The notes under the pieces: model-generated
The model's database searches: none
What the model saw: the letters and a program-made list of their open reading frames with translations, nothing else
Told to the model about the DNA's origin: nothing
Made by a program: the position numbers and the translations under genes
NCBI GenBank assembly: GCA_002424575.1
Contig: DIKN01000040.1
Span: 1 to 36,708 of the forward strand
Source: Acholeplasmataceae bacterium UBA5617
GTDB lineage: Bacteria; Bacillota_I; Bacilli_A; Acholeplasmatales; Acholeplasmataceae
Direction: 5' to 3'
DNA: 36,708 nucleotides
Part shown: in pieces, positions 8,203 to 16,871 of the stretch
How positions within the stretch are numbered: the stretch's first letter is position 1
How the letters are laid out: the number at the start of each line of letters is the position of its first letter

Positions 8203-9463
8203 TCAAGTCATTGAAAAAGAGATTAAAGGTTGTTTTGACTATTTTTGGTATGAATCGAATCAAGATATCAAATCACCTGGATTTGGACTCACATTGGATT
8301 CTTCACGTAACTCTGCTATGGCATCAATTGCAGCTGTTGGTTTTGCATTAAGTGCGTATGTTATTGGCGTTGAAAGAAGTTTTATCACCTTTGAACAAGG
8401 GTATCAGAGAACATTGGGGACACTTCAAACGGTGATTAATAATGTTGATCAAAAGCATGGCTTTTACATACACTTTATCGATAAAGATACCGCCATTAAT
8501 TATGGATTAAAAAAAGGTCGACCATCTGAGTATTCAACTATTGATACCGCGATACTCTTAATGGGAGCACTCAGCGCTTCAGAATATTTCAAAGGTGAGA
8601 TCAAGACGTTGGTTGATAAAATGCTTGAGGAAACCGATTGGGCGTGGCTAATTCATCCAGATCAACCTGTTTTTCGGATGGCTCATCACCACATTTCAGA
8701 GCGCTATCCAACAGGTTGGAGTCAGGCAAAATGGGATCATTACGCAGAACAATTGATGATGTATTTTTTATACGCGGGTCAAAAGAAGACTTCAGCTGAA
8801 GATGCAAGAAGACTTTATTTCGGATTTGAAAGACATGTGGGTTCTTATAGAGGACCGAACTATGTTTACTGCTACACTAATGCACTTTTCATTCACCAAT
8901 TTTCACATGCATTTATTGATTTTAAAACGTTCAAAGACCCCAAAGGATTTGATTGGTTTGAAAACTCTGTGATTGCGACAAAAGCAAACAGACAATGGTG
9001 CATTGACCAAACACATTTTAAAACATTTCAAAAAGGTTATTGGGGACTCACCGCCATGCACAATCAAAAAGGATATTTAGTTGTTGGTGGACCACCTTGG
9101 GGTTTTAGTCAGCTTGATTATAGACCTAGAATTGATGGAACTGTTGCGCCATATGCATCGCTCTCATCGATCATTTTCACACCTGATGAAACGAAAGCTA
9201 TGCTTGAGTTGATGTCTCGTGATGAAAACATGTGGGGATCCTATGGTTTATACGATTCATTTCATTTTGAAGAGGAACCATGGTATTCAAAGACATACAT
9301 TGGTATCGATAAAGGACCTACGATCATTATGCTTGATAATTATTTAAATCAAACCATACAAAGACTCGTTACAAACAGTGAATTTATCCAACGTGCAATC
9401 CAAAAACTTGGGTTCACATCAAATGATAAAAAATATACCCAATGGGAAGGTGGAGAAAAATGA
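8192..9463 (+). CDS. GH144/glucoamylase-like (PF10091-type) enzyme, cytosolic
   Basis: A 423-residue protein of the (alpha/alpha)6-barrel glycoamylase-like family that includes GH144 endo-beta-1,2-glucanases. Family-like segments are CFDYFWYES near residue 18, SIAAVGFALSAY, the glycine-rich GFGLT start, HYAEQL (probable active-site acid), FSHAFIDF and APYASLSSIIFTP. There is no signal peptide or lipobox, so it should work inside the cell, unlike its paralogue at 24816. Start chosen at 8192 because AAAGGAG lies 5-6 nt upstream; it overlaps the GH35 gene by 11 nt. It may act on imported oligosaccharides, perhaps as an exo-enzyme or transglycosylase. Family assignment is from motif recall; activity is inference. 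Confidence 0.68.
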   Translation: MDINQVIEKEIKGCFDYFWYESNQDIKSPGFGLTLDSSRNSAMASIAAVGFALSAYVIGVERSFITFEQGYQRTLGTLQTVINNVDQKHGFYIHFIDKDTAINYGLKKGRPSEYSTIDTAILLMGALSASEYFKGEIKTLVDKMLEETDWAWLIHPDQPVFRMAHHHISERYPTGWSQAKWDHYAEQLMMYFLYAGQKKTSAEDARRLYFGFERHVGSYRGPNYVYCYTNALFIHQFSHAFIDFKTFKDPKGFDWFENSVIATKANRQWCIDQTHFKTFQKGYWGLTAMHNQKGYLVVGGPPWGFSQLDYRPRIDGTVAPYASLSSIIFTPDETKAMLELMSRDENMWGSYGLYDSFHFEEEPWYSKTYIGIDKGPTIIMLDNYLNQTIQRLVTNSEFIQRAIQKLGFTSNDKKYTQWEGGEK

Positions 9464-10926
9464 GAATTTTATACATTGATATCGATACAATGCGTCCAGA
9501 CCATTTAGGATGTTATGGTTACCCTAAAAAAACATCACCTAACATCGATAAACTCGCACACGATGGTATTGTTTTTGATAACTATTACACTTCTGATGCA
9601 CCTTGTTTACCATCAAGAACGGCACTTTTTTCTGGCCAATTTGGTATTCATACCGGTGTCGTCAATCATGGAAACACGACATCACAACTCAAAATTGATC
9701 CTAGAAGAGATTTTAAACATCGCTTTGAAAGAGAAAGTTTATTTGGCATGTTGAGAACACATGGTTTTTACACAGCAGGAATCACCCCTTTTGCCTCAAG
9801 ACATTCTGCTTGGTATTTTTATTGTGGGTTCAATGAGATACATGATACAGGTAAATTTGGTGATGAATCTGCACATGATATTTTACCGATTGCTGAAAAA
9901 TGGTTGCAAGAAAAAGGTGAAAAAGATTCTTGGTATTTGCATGTCAATTTTTGGGATCCGCACACACCATATCGTGTACCTATGGATTATGAACATGCCA
10001 TTGAAAAAGGTGACCTTCCCACTTGGTTGACACAGGAAGTCTTTGATGAACATCACAAAATGGCAGGACCGCATTGTGCACAAGAGATTGGAATGTATTC
10101 AGATTATGAAAATAAAGCTAAGTTTCCAAGACAAATGGGGCGCCTCGATTCCTTGAATGATGTTCAAGATCTTTATCATGGATATGATACAGGTATTAAG
10201 TATGCAGATGAAGCTGTCGGAAAATTGATCCAAATACTTAAAGAGAAGGGTATCTACGAAGATACGGCAATCATCATTTCAAGTGATCATGGTGAAACAT
10301 TAGGAGAAATGGGCATTTATGCGGAACACGGACTCGCAGATCAAATGACATGTCGACTTCCCATGATTGTCAAATGGCCAGGGGGACTTAAGGGTAAAAG
10401 AGATTCCGGATTACACTACAATGTGGATTTGGTCCCAACCATCGCTGAGATGATAAAATACCCACATCAATCCAAACATTGGGATGGCAAGAGTTTTAAA
10501 GATACGGTGATGGAAGGAAAAGACACCTCTCATCCATTCGTGGTTTTATCACAAATGTCTCATGTTGCACAACGTAGTGTTCGTTTTGCAAACTATATAT
10601 ATATCAGAACTTACCATGATGGTTACCATTTCTTTCCAAAACACATGCTATTTGATTTAGAAAAAGATCCGTATGAGCAGTTTAATCTTGCAAGCAAGCG
10701 TCCAGAAATTGTATTGCAAGCAGAAAGCAAGTTATTCGCTTGGACCGATGAACAAATGATGAAAATGGAGTATAAAACGGATCCTCTATGGCAAGTGATT
10801 GAAGAAGGTGGACCATTTCACGCAAATGGGAATCTAAAACGATATTGTGAAACACACTTGGTCAAAACCAATCGGACAAAATATATTGAAGCTTATAAGA
10901 AGATTCATCCAAAAGAATTTAAATAA
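9460..10926 (+). CDS. Type I (formylglycine) sulfatase, cytosolic
   Basis: A 488-residue arylsulfatase-superfamily enzyme (S1) that would hydrolyse sulfate esters, here probably from imported sugar. The sulfatase signature CLPSR is at residues 49-53; Cys49 is the residue converted to formylglycine. Metal-binding segments are DIDTMRPDHLG at the N-terminus and SSDHGETLGEMG around 278-289. It is a Cys-type enzyme, the class anaerobic bacteria mature with a radical SAM anSME, and exactly such a gene lies at 32640. No signal peptide, so it is cytosolic, whereas many polysaccharide sulfatases are exported. AAGGTGGAG supports the ATG at 9460, which overlaps the previous stop as ATGA. The native sulfated substrate cannot be named. 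Confidence 0.9.
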   Translation: MRILYIDIDTMRPDHLGCYGYPKKTSPNIDKLAHDGIVFDNYYTSDAPCLPSRTALFSGQFGIHTGVVNHGNTTSQLKIDPRRDFKHRFERESLFGMLRTHGFYTAGITPFASRHSAWYFYCGFNEIHDTGKFGDESAHDILPIAEKWLQEKGEKDSWYLHVNFWDPHTPYRVPMDYEHAIEKGDLPTWLTQEVFDEHHKMAGPHCAQEIGMYSDYENKAKFPRQMGRLDSLNDVQDLYHGYDTGIKYADEAVGKLIQILKEKGIYEDTAIIISSDHGETLGEMGIYAEHGLADQMTCRLPMIVKWPGGLKGKRDSGLHYNVDLVPTIAEMIKYPHQSKHWDGKSFKDTVMEGKDTSHPFVVLSQMSHVAQRSVRFANYIYIRTYHDGYHFFPKHMLFDLEKDPYEQFNLASKRPEIVLQAESKLFAWTDEQMMKMEYKTDPLWQVIEEGGPFHANGNLKRYCETHLVKTNRTKYIEAYKKIHPKEFK

Positions 10927-10938
10927 GGGGTTGAAATC

Positions 10939-11718
10939 ATGAGAATTGCCTTACAACTTTATTCACTCAGAGATTACATTAAAACAGAAGAAGACATCAA
11001 AACGACTTTAGCACAAGTGAAACAAATCGGGTATGATGCTGTCCAACTTTCAGGGATTGGTCGCTTTACACAGGATAAAGTTGATATATTTTCTTCGGTT
11101 TGTAAAGAGTTAGGATTATCGATTGTAGCAACACATGTCGATTTTAATCAACTTAAAGAAGATTTTGATCAAATGGTCATTTTTCATAAACAACTCGGAA
11201 CGAGTTATATTGGTATTGGTGCCATACCCGAACCATACGATCGGAGAAACTTGACACATTATCAGGATTTTGTGTTTGAGATGAACAAAATCGCGAAAAA
11301 GTTAATACCCCATCAACTTAAACTTATATATCATAATCATGCTTATGAATTTGCAAAAATCGGGACTTTTTTACCGATGGATATTATCATCCAAAACATG
11401 ACGAAAAACAACCTCTCTTTAGAACCTGATCTGTACTGGCTTCAATTTGCTGGAATAAACCCTGTTGAATTTATTAAAAAATATAAGGATTCAATTGATG
11501 TTGTTCACATCAAAGATATGAAGATCAAACAGCACGATCAGTGGGTTTCTGTACCGCAATTCGCTTCAATAGGCGATGGAAATATGGACTATCCTCTCAT
11601 TATTAACACCTTAAAAGCATGCAATATTCATTATGCAATTGTTGAACAAGATGATTTTTATGGTGAAGACCCACTTACTGAAATCGCCAATAGTTTAAGA
11701 TTCATAAACAAGATTTAG
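10939..11718 (+). CDS. Sugar phosphate isomerase/epimerase family TIM barrel (second)
   Basis: A 259-residue xylose-isomerase-like TIM barrel, cytosolic. Family marks are QLYSLRD at residues 6-12, YHNHAYEF at 131-138 (Glu137), LEPDLYW (Asp164), VVHIKDM (His190), the SIGDGNMDY loop, and VEQDD (Glu236), giving the usual Glu-Asp-His-Glu metal set. Related proteins include inosose dehydratases, 3-keto-sugar epimerases and 3-keto-glycoside hydrolases or lyases. It is the last gene of the first operon, 12 nt after the sulfatase. With two Gfo/Idh/MocA dehydrogenases in the same operon, a keto-sugar intermediate is plausible, but this is inference. Confidence 0.82.
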   Translation: MRIALQLYSLRDYIKTEEDIKTTLAQVKQIGYDAVQLSGIGRFTQDKVDIFSSVCKELGLSIVATHVDFNQLKEDFDQMVIFHKQLGTSYIGIGAIPEPYDRRNLTHYQDFVFEMNKIAKKLIPHQLKLIYHNHAYEFAKIGTFLPMDIIIQNMTKNNLSLEPDLYWLQFAGINPVEFIKKYKDSIDVVHIKDMKIKQHDQWVSVPQFASIGDGNMDYPLIINTLKACNIHYAIVEQDDFYGEDPLTEIANSLRFINKI

Positions 11719-11730
11719 TTAAACGTTTCA
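11719..11730 (+). promoter_or_regulatory. LacI-type operator 3
   Basis: TTAAACGTTTCA holds the AAACGTTT core (11721-11728) directly after the stop codon of the first operon. It lies 120 bp upstream (centre to centre) of the fourth copy, so it may serve as an auxiliary site for looping with that one. Confidence 0.5.
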
Positions 11731-11809
11731 CTTTGTATAATTGAGTATGCCTAAATCAAGCGAAAAAATATGCGAAATAATGATATTAATATTTGCTAAA
11801 ACGCATACA

Positions 11810-11823
11810 TTAACTATAGTTAA
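11810..11823. promoter_or_regulatory. 14-bp perfect palindrome in operon leader region
   Basis: TTAACTATAGTTAA is an exact palindrome, with a further ATAGTTA half at 11831-11837. It differs from the AAACGTTT and cre motifs, so it could bind another regulator. AT-rich palindromes of this size do occur by chance. Confidence 0.3.
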
Positions 11824-11837
11824 AGAATTAATAGTTA

Positions 11838-11851
11838 TTGAAACGTTTAAT
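11838..11851 (+). promoter_or_regulatory. LacI-type operator 4
   Basis: TTGAAACGTTTAAT carries the AAACGTTT core at 11841-11848, 20 bp upstream of the -35 box of the transport operon promoter. Confidence 0.6.
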
Positions 11852-11867
11852 AAAATAAAAAAAATCG

Positions 11868-11896
11868 TTGACAGCCTTATTCGTATTTGATAAAAT
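11868..11896 (+). promoter_or_regulatory. Promoter of the transport/hydrolase operon
   Basis: Consensus -35 TTGACA (11868-11873), 17-nt spacer, -10 TAAAAT (11891-11896) with an upstream TGA that gives an extended -10. It is the strongest promoter in the window and heads the gene for the abundant-type solute-binding lipoprotein. Confidence 0.82.
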
Positions 11897-11905
11897 CATG
11901 ATATA

Positions 11906-11919
11906 AGAAAGCGATTACA
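11906..11919 (+). promoter_or_regulatory. cre-like (CcpA) site
   Basis: AGAAAGCGATTACA matches 13 of 14 positions of the cre consensus TGWAANCGNTNWCA. It starts within a few bases of the predicted transcription start, so bound CcpA would block the promoter. It also contains the inverted repeat AGCGA/TCGCT (11910-11914, 11921-11925). Confidence 0.6.
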
Positions 11920-11950
11920 TTCGCTAAATAAAAAAGGAGAAATGGAAAAA

Positions 11951-13924
11951 ATGAAGAAAGTCTTTATTTTAATTACGGTACTCTTCATGGCATTTGGCTT
12001 TGCAGCTTGTAAAGATGAGCCTACACCTACAGTTGAGCCAACAGATGCAGCACCGGTGATTTCAGGTATTGCTCCCGCGGTCATCAAAGTTGGGGAAAAC
12101 TTTGATCCAGCTGCTGGTGTTACAGCAACCGATGCTGAAGATGGCGACTTAACAAGTAGCATTGCTATTTCAGGTACAGTCAACACGAATGCTCAAGGAA
12201 CTTACACCATTACATATGTCGTTATTGATAGTGCTAATAACATTACGACACAAACCAGACAAGTTTCTGTTGTTGTTGGTGAAGCTCCACAGCTATGGGG
12301 TATTGGTGATATCACCGTAACTTATGGTCAAAACTTTAATCCACTTTTTGCTGTATCTGCAACCGATGCTGAAGATGGTGTTATAACAGCACACATCGTT
12401 GTTACAGGTACCGTGAATGTGAACGAAGTGGGTACTTATGTGTTAACTTATTCCATTACAGACAGCCAAGGCAACATGATTTCTAGAACACGTAATGTCA
12501 CAGTAGCATACGGTGCGAAGACAGTTGTTTCCTTTGCATCATGGAATATGGGTACAGTTGAACAAAACAACCTTTTCAGAAGAAGAATTAAAGCGTTCAA
12601 TGACCAAAGCGAAACCATTGAAGTTAGAATAGTTGAGTACACAGGCAATTACGATCAATTCTTAGCAGCGCAAGCAGCAGCTGGTACATTCCCAGATGTC
12701 TTCATGTCCGGTAATATTCCAAACCACATTACCATGGGTTATGCAGGCGACATCACATCGGTTGCATCAGCTGATCCAGAATGGAATAATCTTCCAGTTG
12801 CGTTAAGAAACGCTATCACTTACAGTGGAAAGATTTTCGCGGTTCCCGCAGCGCTTAACTATCTAGGCTATTATGCAAACTTAGACCTCATTGAAGAAAC
12901 AGGTACATTAACAGATTTTACAACCATGGGTTATACTTATGCACAATGGATTCAAGCAATTGAAAATGCAACAGATACCACAAAACTTGATGGCACATCA
13001 ACCGCAGGTTTAAATCATCCAGCAGATTTATTTAACTGGCTACCAGCGATTCTTGATGCACAAAGTGCAACACCACTTGGTATTGGTCATGCAGGTTTAG
13101 CGGGTAGTGAATTCTTATATAACAGCCAACCAGTCAAAGACGCTTTAGCAGCAGCTGGTAGCATTATGTTAAATGGTTGGGCTTCAGAATCATTTGATAA
13201 CACTGATCCAGATGGCGATGGTCCTCTTGTATCACCACGTGTTGCAAGATTTGGTACAAATCACTGGGTAGCATTTAACAATGGTCAATTAGCATTCCAA
13301 TGGGATGGTACATGGAGTGCCACAGCAAGAGCTACAGCTGCAACTGCAGCAGGATTTGATGTTCAATTTATTGGTGTTCCAGGGAACAAAGTGGTTGGTG
13401 TTTCTGACTTCTATGGTATTTCTAAGACAACGAAGAACTTAGCTGCAGCATATGAAGTTGCTAAATGGATGACATTTGGTACTGATGGTATTAATTCAAT
13501 GTTTGATATCATTGAAAATACAGTTCCAGATACAGCAGCAGGTGAAGTTGCACTTGGTATTTCAGGTCTTCCAATCAGCACAAACCAAACAATCATCGAC
13601 AAATGGTTTACAAATTATCCAGTTCATGGCGTTAAAGAAATTTTTGAAGCAGCAGCAGCTGGTACCGTACAAGTTCTTGTTGAAGGTAACAAGTTCGTTC
13701 CAGGCTTTACTGTAGCTAGATTTACATATAATACCGGTATTGATGCAACTATTTCAAGACCAAACAATGCTCCAGGTTCTACCTTATCCATTGGCGATCT
13801 CTTATGGGATGCACAATTCGGTAAGATTGTTTATGCAGATTACATGACACAACAATTACAAAACTTAATTAACTACGAATTTATCAAAGCTCAAATTGCG
13901 CTAGACCAGGCAATCAATAGCTAA
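11951..13924 (+). CDS. Solute-binding lipoprotein with two Ig-like (DUF5011) domains
   Basis: A 657-residue extracellular solute-binding protein of a sugar ABC importer. A lipoprotein signal peptide ends in FAAC (Cys20). It is followed by a Pro/Thr/Glu linker, two tandem DUF5011/cadherin-like Ig domains (about 35-108 and 110-185, each with the ATDAEDG motif), and then a family 1 sugar-binding fold (about 190-640). The Ig pair probably acts as a stalk or extra sugar-binding module on the membrane surface. AAAGGAG at 11933-11939 is too close to the ATG at 11942 (2 nt), so the ATG at 11951 is preferred. It sits first behind the strongest promoter, as expected for a binding protein needed in excess of its permease. 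Ligand unknown; oligosaccharide inferred from context. Confidence 0.88.
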   Translation: MKKVFILITVLFMAFGFAACKDEPTPTVEPTDAAPVISGIAPAVIKVGENFDPAAGVTATDAEDGDLTSSIAISGTVNTNAQGTYTITYVVIDSANNITTQTRQVSVVVGEAPQLWGIGDITVTYGQNFNPLFAVSATDAEDGVITAHIVVTGTVNVNEVGTYVLTYSITDSQGNMISRTRNVTVAYGAKTVVSFASWNMGTVEQNNLFRRRIKAFNDQSETIEVRIVEYTGNYDQFLAAQAAAGTFPDVFMSGNIPNHITMGYAGDITSVASADPEWNNLPVALRNAITYSGKIFAVPAALNYLGYYANLDLIEETGTLTDFTTMGYTYAQWIQAIENATDTTKLDGTSTAGLNHPADLFNWLPAILDAQSATPLGIGHAGLAGSEFLYNSQPVKDALAAAGSIMLNGWASESFDNTDPDGDGPLVSPRVARFGTNHWVAFNNGQLAFQWDGTWSATARATAATAAGFDVQFIGVPGNKVVGVSDFYGISKTTKNLAAAYEVAKWMTFGTDGINSMFDIIENTVPDTAAGEVALGISGLPISTNQTIIDKWFTNYPVHGVKEIFEAAAAGTVQVLVEGNKFVPGFTVARFTYNTGIDATISRPNNAPGSTLSIGDLLWDAQFGKIVYADYMTQQLQNLINYEFIKAQIALDQAINS

Positions 13925-13943
13925 CTCACTTTGGGGGATGAAT

Positions 13944-16871
13944 ATGACAGCAAATAAACTATTATTGAAAAGAATCATATGGATGACATGTGGTTCCATC
14001 TTAAGTGCATTTGCTCTACTATTCATATTATCGAAATTTATCAATGTAGATGTAGATAGTATGGGGGGGGACACTGTTCACCCCCCATATCCTTTTATTC
14101 AAGATGCTGATCTCCTCGGATTTCGACAACATTTCTCACTCGAGGAACTAGAACAAACGCAGGGTAATATACCTCTCGTTGATGATGATAAAGGATATGG
14201 CAGTAGAGTAATCGATTGGCATAGTGATGTCCAAGATGTGATTGAGTTTAACATCGAAGTCGACACAGCGGGTGACTACTTTTTTGCTGTTGATTATTTG
14301 TCAGATGGAACATCGGTTAAGCCAAATGAAATCTCAGTTGAAGTTAATGGAATTCTGAATGACTATGCATCAAACATCCGCTTGCTTACAAAATGGGCGC
14401 TTGCGAATAATGAAATTCAATTTGATAGTTACAAAAATCAGATCTACGATCAACACCTCCCTGTCTCAATTTGGAATAGGGTCTTTTTACGTGACCAATT
14501 GTTTCTCTTCGATCGTCCAGTCATTTTTTTCTTAAACGAGGGTGTTAACACCATTAAGCTGATTAAGGAACAAGGCGAGTTTTTCTTGGGTGATTTAAGA
14601 ATATATGATGCACATGCTCAAAGAGATTACGAAGATTACAGGAATCTCCAACAAGCTACGCTAACTCAAGACCAACTCATCGTTTTAGAAGCAGAAAATT
14701 ATACATTCAAAAACAATGTTTCCATGATACCTGAAACAGATAAAACACCATCAGTCTCTCCGTTTTCAACACAAAAAAATTACCTGAATATCATGGGGTA
14801 TACATTCTCGAAAATTGGACATCGACTGACCTATTATTTTAACGTTGAAGAAAGTGGTTATTACAATATAACCTTAAAATACAAAAATGCATTTTATGAC
14901 AATCGGGATGTGTATCGTAACATTTATGTCAATGGTGCGATACCATTTGATGAACTGCATGCTTACACGTTCGGATATACATCGGATTGGAAAAATGAGA
15001 CACTCGGATCTAAGGATGGTTTCTTCCATCTTTATTTAGAAAAAGGTATCAATTCTATTGACTTGGAAGTTGATGCAAGTCTCTACGATGATCATTACAT
15101 GACGGTTCAACGGATCATTGATGAAATTAGTGATTACGGAATTAAACTAAAAAAACTCACCGGTGGTGAAACCGACGAGAATCGTGAATGGAATATTGGT
15201 GCCTTTATCCCAGAAACACAATCGCTTTTTGATGGATGGTATCAAGATCTTAGTGCCGTATATGAAGCTGTGAGTAAAATGTCAACTGTAGATAGAAAAT
15301 CAACAGAGATTCAAAAACAGCTTGAATTAGGGCTAAGTAAATTGCATACACTAAGACGTGATATCAATAAAATTCCGCACCGTCTAAATTTATTGTCTGT
15401 AGGATCAAACTCATTATCACAAATTCTAGCCTTAATTAATCAACAAATGATTAACCAACCCATGGCAGTTGATAAGATTTATATCCATTCAAGCAATGTA
15501 AAGTTACCTAAAGAAAAAGTATTCTTCCTTAAGGAATGGATTGCAGGTATTAAAACATACCAAGCTGCGAGTAATTTTCAAACAACACAAGATTACGACA
15601 TTGAAGTTTGGGTGAACCGCTCAAGATACTATATTTCCATGATGCAACAAATGACAGATGCAACGTTTACCAAAGAAACAGGCATACGCGTCAAATATGC
15701 AGTAATGCCCAATGAGCAAAAACTCATCTTAGCAAATGCAGCAAATACGCAACCTGATATGGCACTTGGTGTTTCAGCGTGGTTACCATATGAATTAGGT
15801 TTACGTGGTGCAGCAGCAAATATGCGTGAGTTTGAAGATTTCAATCAAGTCATCGCACAATTTATGCCGGGTTCTTTTTTAAACATGATTCACGATGGAA
15901 AAGTATTCGGTTTACCAGAGACTCAAGATTTTACGGTAACGTTTTATCGTGAAGATGTGATGAACGCACTTCAGATTGACGTGCCAAATACATACCAAGA
16001 TATGATCTCCATTTTACCAACGCTTCAACGCTATGGTATGAATTTCTATCTACCACTTTCACAAGATAGTGCACTCAAAGGTTTCAATGCAACAGCACCT
16101 TTTGTCTATCAACATGGCAGTGAACTATATTCAACCGATGGTTTTAATGTTTTAATTGACACACCGAATGCCCTCAAAGGCATTAATACCATGGTTGATC
16201 TGTATACGTTGTACAGCTTACCCTTGCAGGTGCCTAATTTCTACAATAGTTTTAGAGAATCACTAATCCCAATAGGTGTCAGTAGTTTTAACACTTATGT
16301 TCAATTAACATTTGCTGCTCCTGAAATTTCAAACAAATGGCAAATTGCATTAGCTCCAGGTGTTGATGATGGCAATGGAAATATTAGAAGAGACCACACC
16401 GGTGCAGCTCAGGCGAGTGTTATTTTCGAAAAAAGCGAAAAAAAGACAGAAGCTTGGAAACTCTTAAGCTGGTGGATGAGCACAGAAACGCAATCATGGT
16501 TCATCCATAATTTACTTGTCACATATGGCGATGGTTTCTTATGGAATTCAGCAAATGTCGAAGCGTTTAAGACTTTACCCATTCCTGAAGAACATATTCA
16601 AATTATCTTAGAACAATGGGAACATCTTCATGAAGTACCTAAAGTACCTGGTGGTTATAAACTAGAACGCGAGTTATCAAATATATGGAATAGAGTTGTC
16701 TTTGACGGGATAGATGTTAGAAGTGCTGTTGATGATGCACGTATTTTGATTCAACGTGAATTAGTTAGAAAGTACCAGGAGTTTGGTTACATTGATCAAA
16801 ACGGACAAATCATTAAGCCATATATCATTATTACCAAAGAAGATGTCGCTTCATGGATTGAGGAGGGTTGA
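13944..16871 (+). CDS. Membrane-anchored solute-binding protein with carbohydrate-binding-like domains
   Basis: A 975-residue surface protein, far longer than normal binding proteins. An N-terminal transmembrane helix (about 11-33, no lipobox) is followed by a beta-sandwich region (about 50-230) and a second one (about 245-410) that opens with LEAENYTF, like CBM6/CBM35 modules. A helical linker (about 430-540) and a family 1 sugar-binding fold (about 550-960) complete it. It would hold and hand over oligosaccharides at the outer face of the membrane. GGGGGA fits the ATG at 13944 rather than that at 13938. The codons just after the helix contain a G8 tract and a strong hairpin (14060-14089) that could make it phase variable. 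It partners the permeases that follow. Confidence 0.8.
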   Translation: MTANKLLLKRIIWMTCGSILSAFALLFILSKFINVDVDSMGGDTVHPPYPFIQDADLLGFRQHFSLEELEQTQGNIPLVDDDKGYGSRVIDWHSDVQDVIEFNIEVDTAGDYFFAVDYLSDGTSVKPNEISVEVNGILNDYASNIRLLTKWALANNEIQFDSYKNQIYDQHLPVSIWNRVFLRDQLFLFDRPVIFFLNEGVNTIKLIKEQGEFFLGDLRIYDAHAQRDYEDYRNLQQATLTQDQLIVLEAENYTFKNNVSMIPETDKTPSVSPFSTQKNYLNIMGYTFSKIGHRLTYYFNVEESGYYNITLKYKNAFYDNRDVYRNIYVNGAIPFDELHAYTFGYTSDWKNETLGSKDGFFHLYLEKGINSIDLEVDASLYDDHYMTVQRIIDEISDYGIKLKKLTGGETDENREWNIGAFIPETQSLFDGWYQDLSAVYEAVSKMSTVDRKSTEIQKQLELGLSKLHTLRRDINKIPHRLNLLSVGSNSLSQILALINQQMINQPMAVDKIYIHSSNVKLPKEKVFFLKEWIAGIKTYQAASNFQTTQDYDIEVWVNRSRYYISMMQQMTDATFTKETGIRVKYAVMPNEQKLILANAANTQPDMALGVSAWLPYELGLRGAAANMREFEDFNQVIAQFMPGSFLNMIHDGKVFGLPETQDFTVTFYREDVMNALQIDVPNTYQDMISILPTLQRYGMNFYLPLSQDSALKGFNATAPFVYQHGSELYSTDGFNVLIDTPNALKGINTMVDLYTLYSLPLQVPNFYNSFRESLIPIGVSSFNTYVQLTFAAPEISNKWQIALAPGVDDGNGNIRRDHTGAAQASVIFEKSEKKTEAWKLLSWWMSTETQSWFIHNLLVTYGDGFLWNSANVEAFKTLPIPEEHIQIILEQWEHLHEVPKVPGGYKLERELSNIWNRVVFDGIDVRSAVDDARILIQRELVRKYQEFGYIDQNGQIIKPYIIITKEDVASWIEEG
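14060..14089 (+). repeat. G8 homopolymer within a 9-bp perfect hairpin
   Basis: Inside the binding-protein gene, TATGGGGGG (14060-14068) pairs perfectly with CCCCCCATA (14081-14089). The G run is eight long (14063-14070), outstanding in such AT-rich DNA. Adding one G gives a stop at 14108-14110; losing one gives a stop at 14149-14151. Length change would therefore switch the protein off. Confidence 0.75.

Noticed and set aside
11736..11741. TATAAT close to the third operator as a promoter
   Set aside because: No acceptable -35 box lies 16-18 bases upstream, and a consensus promoter is present at 11868.
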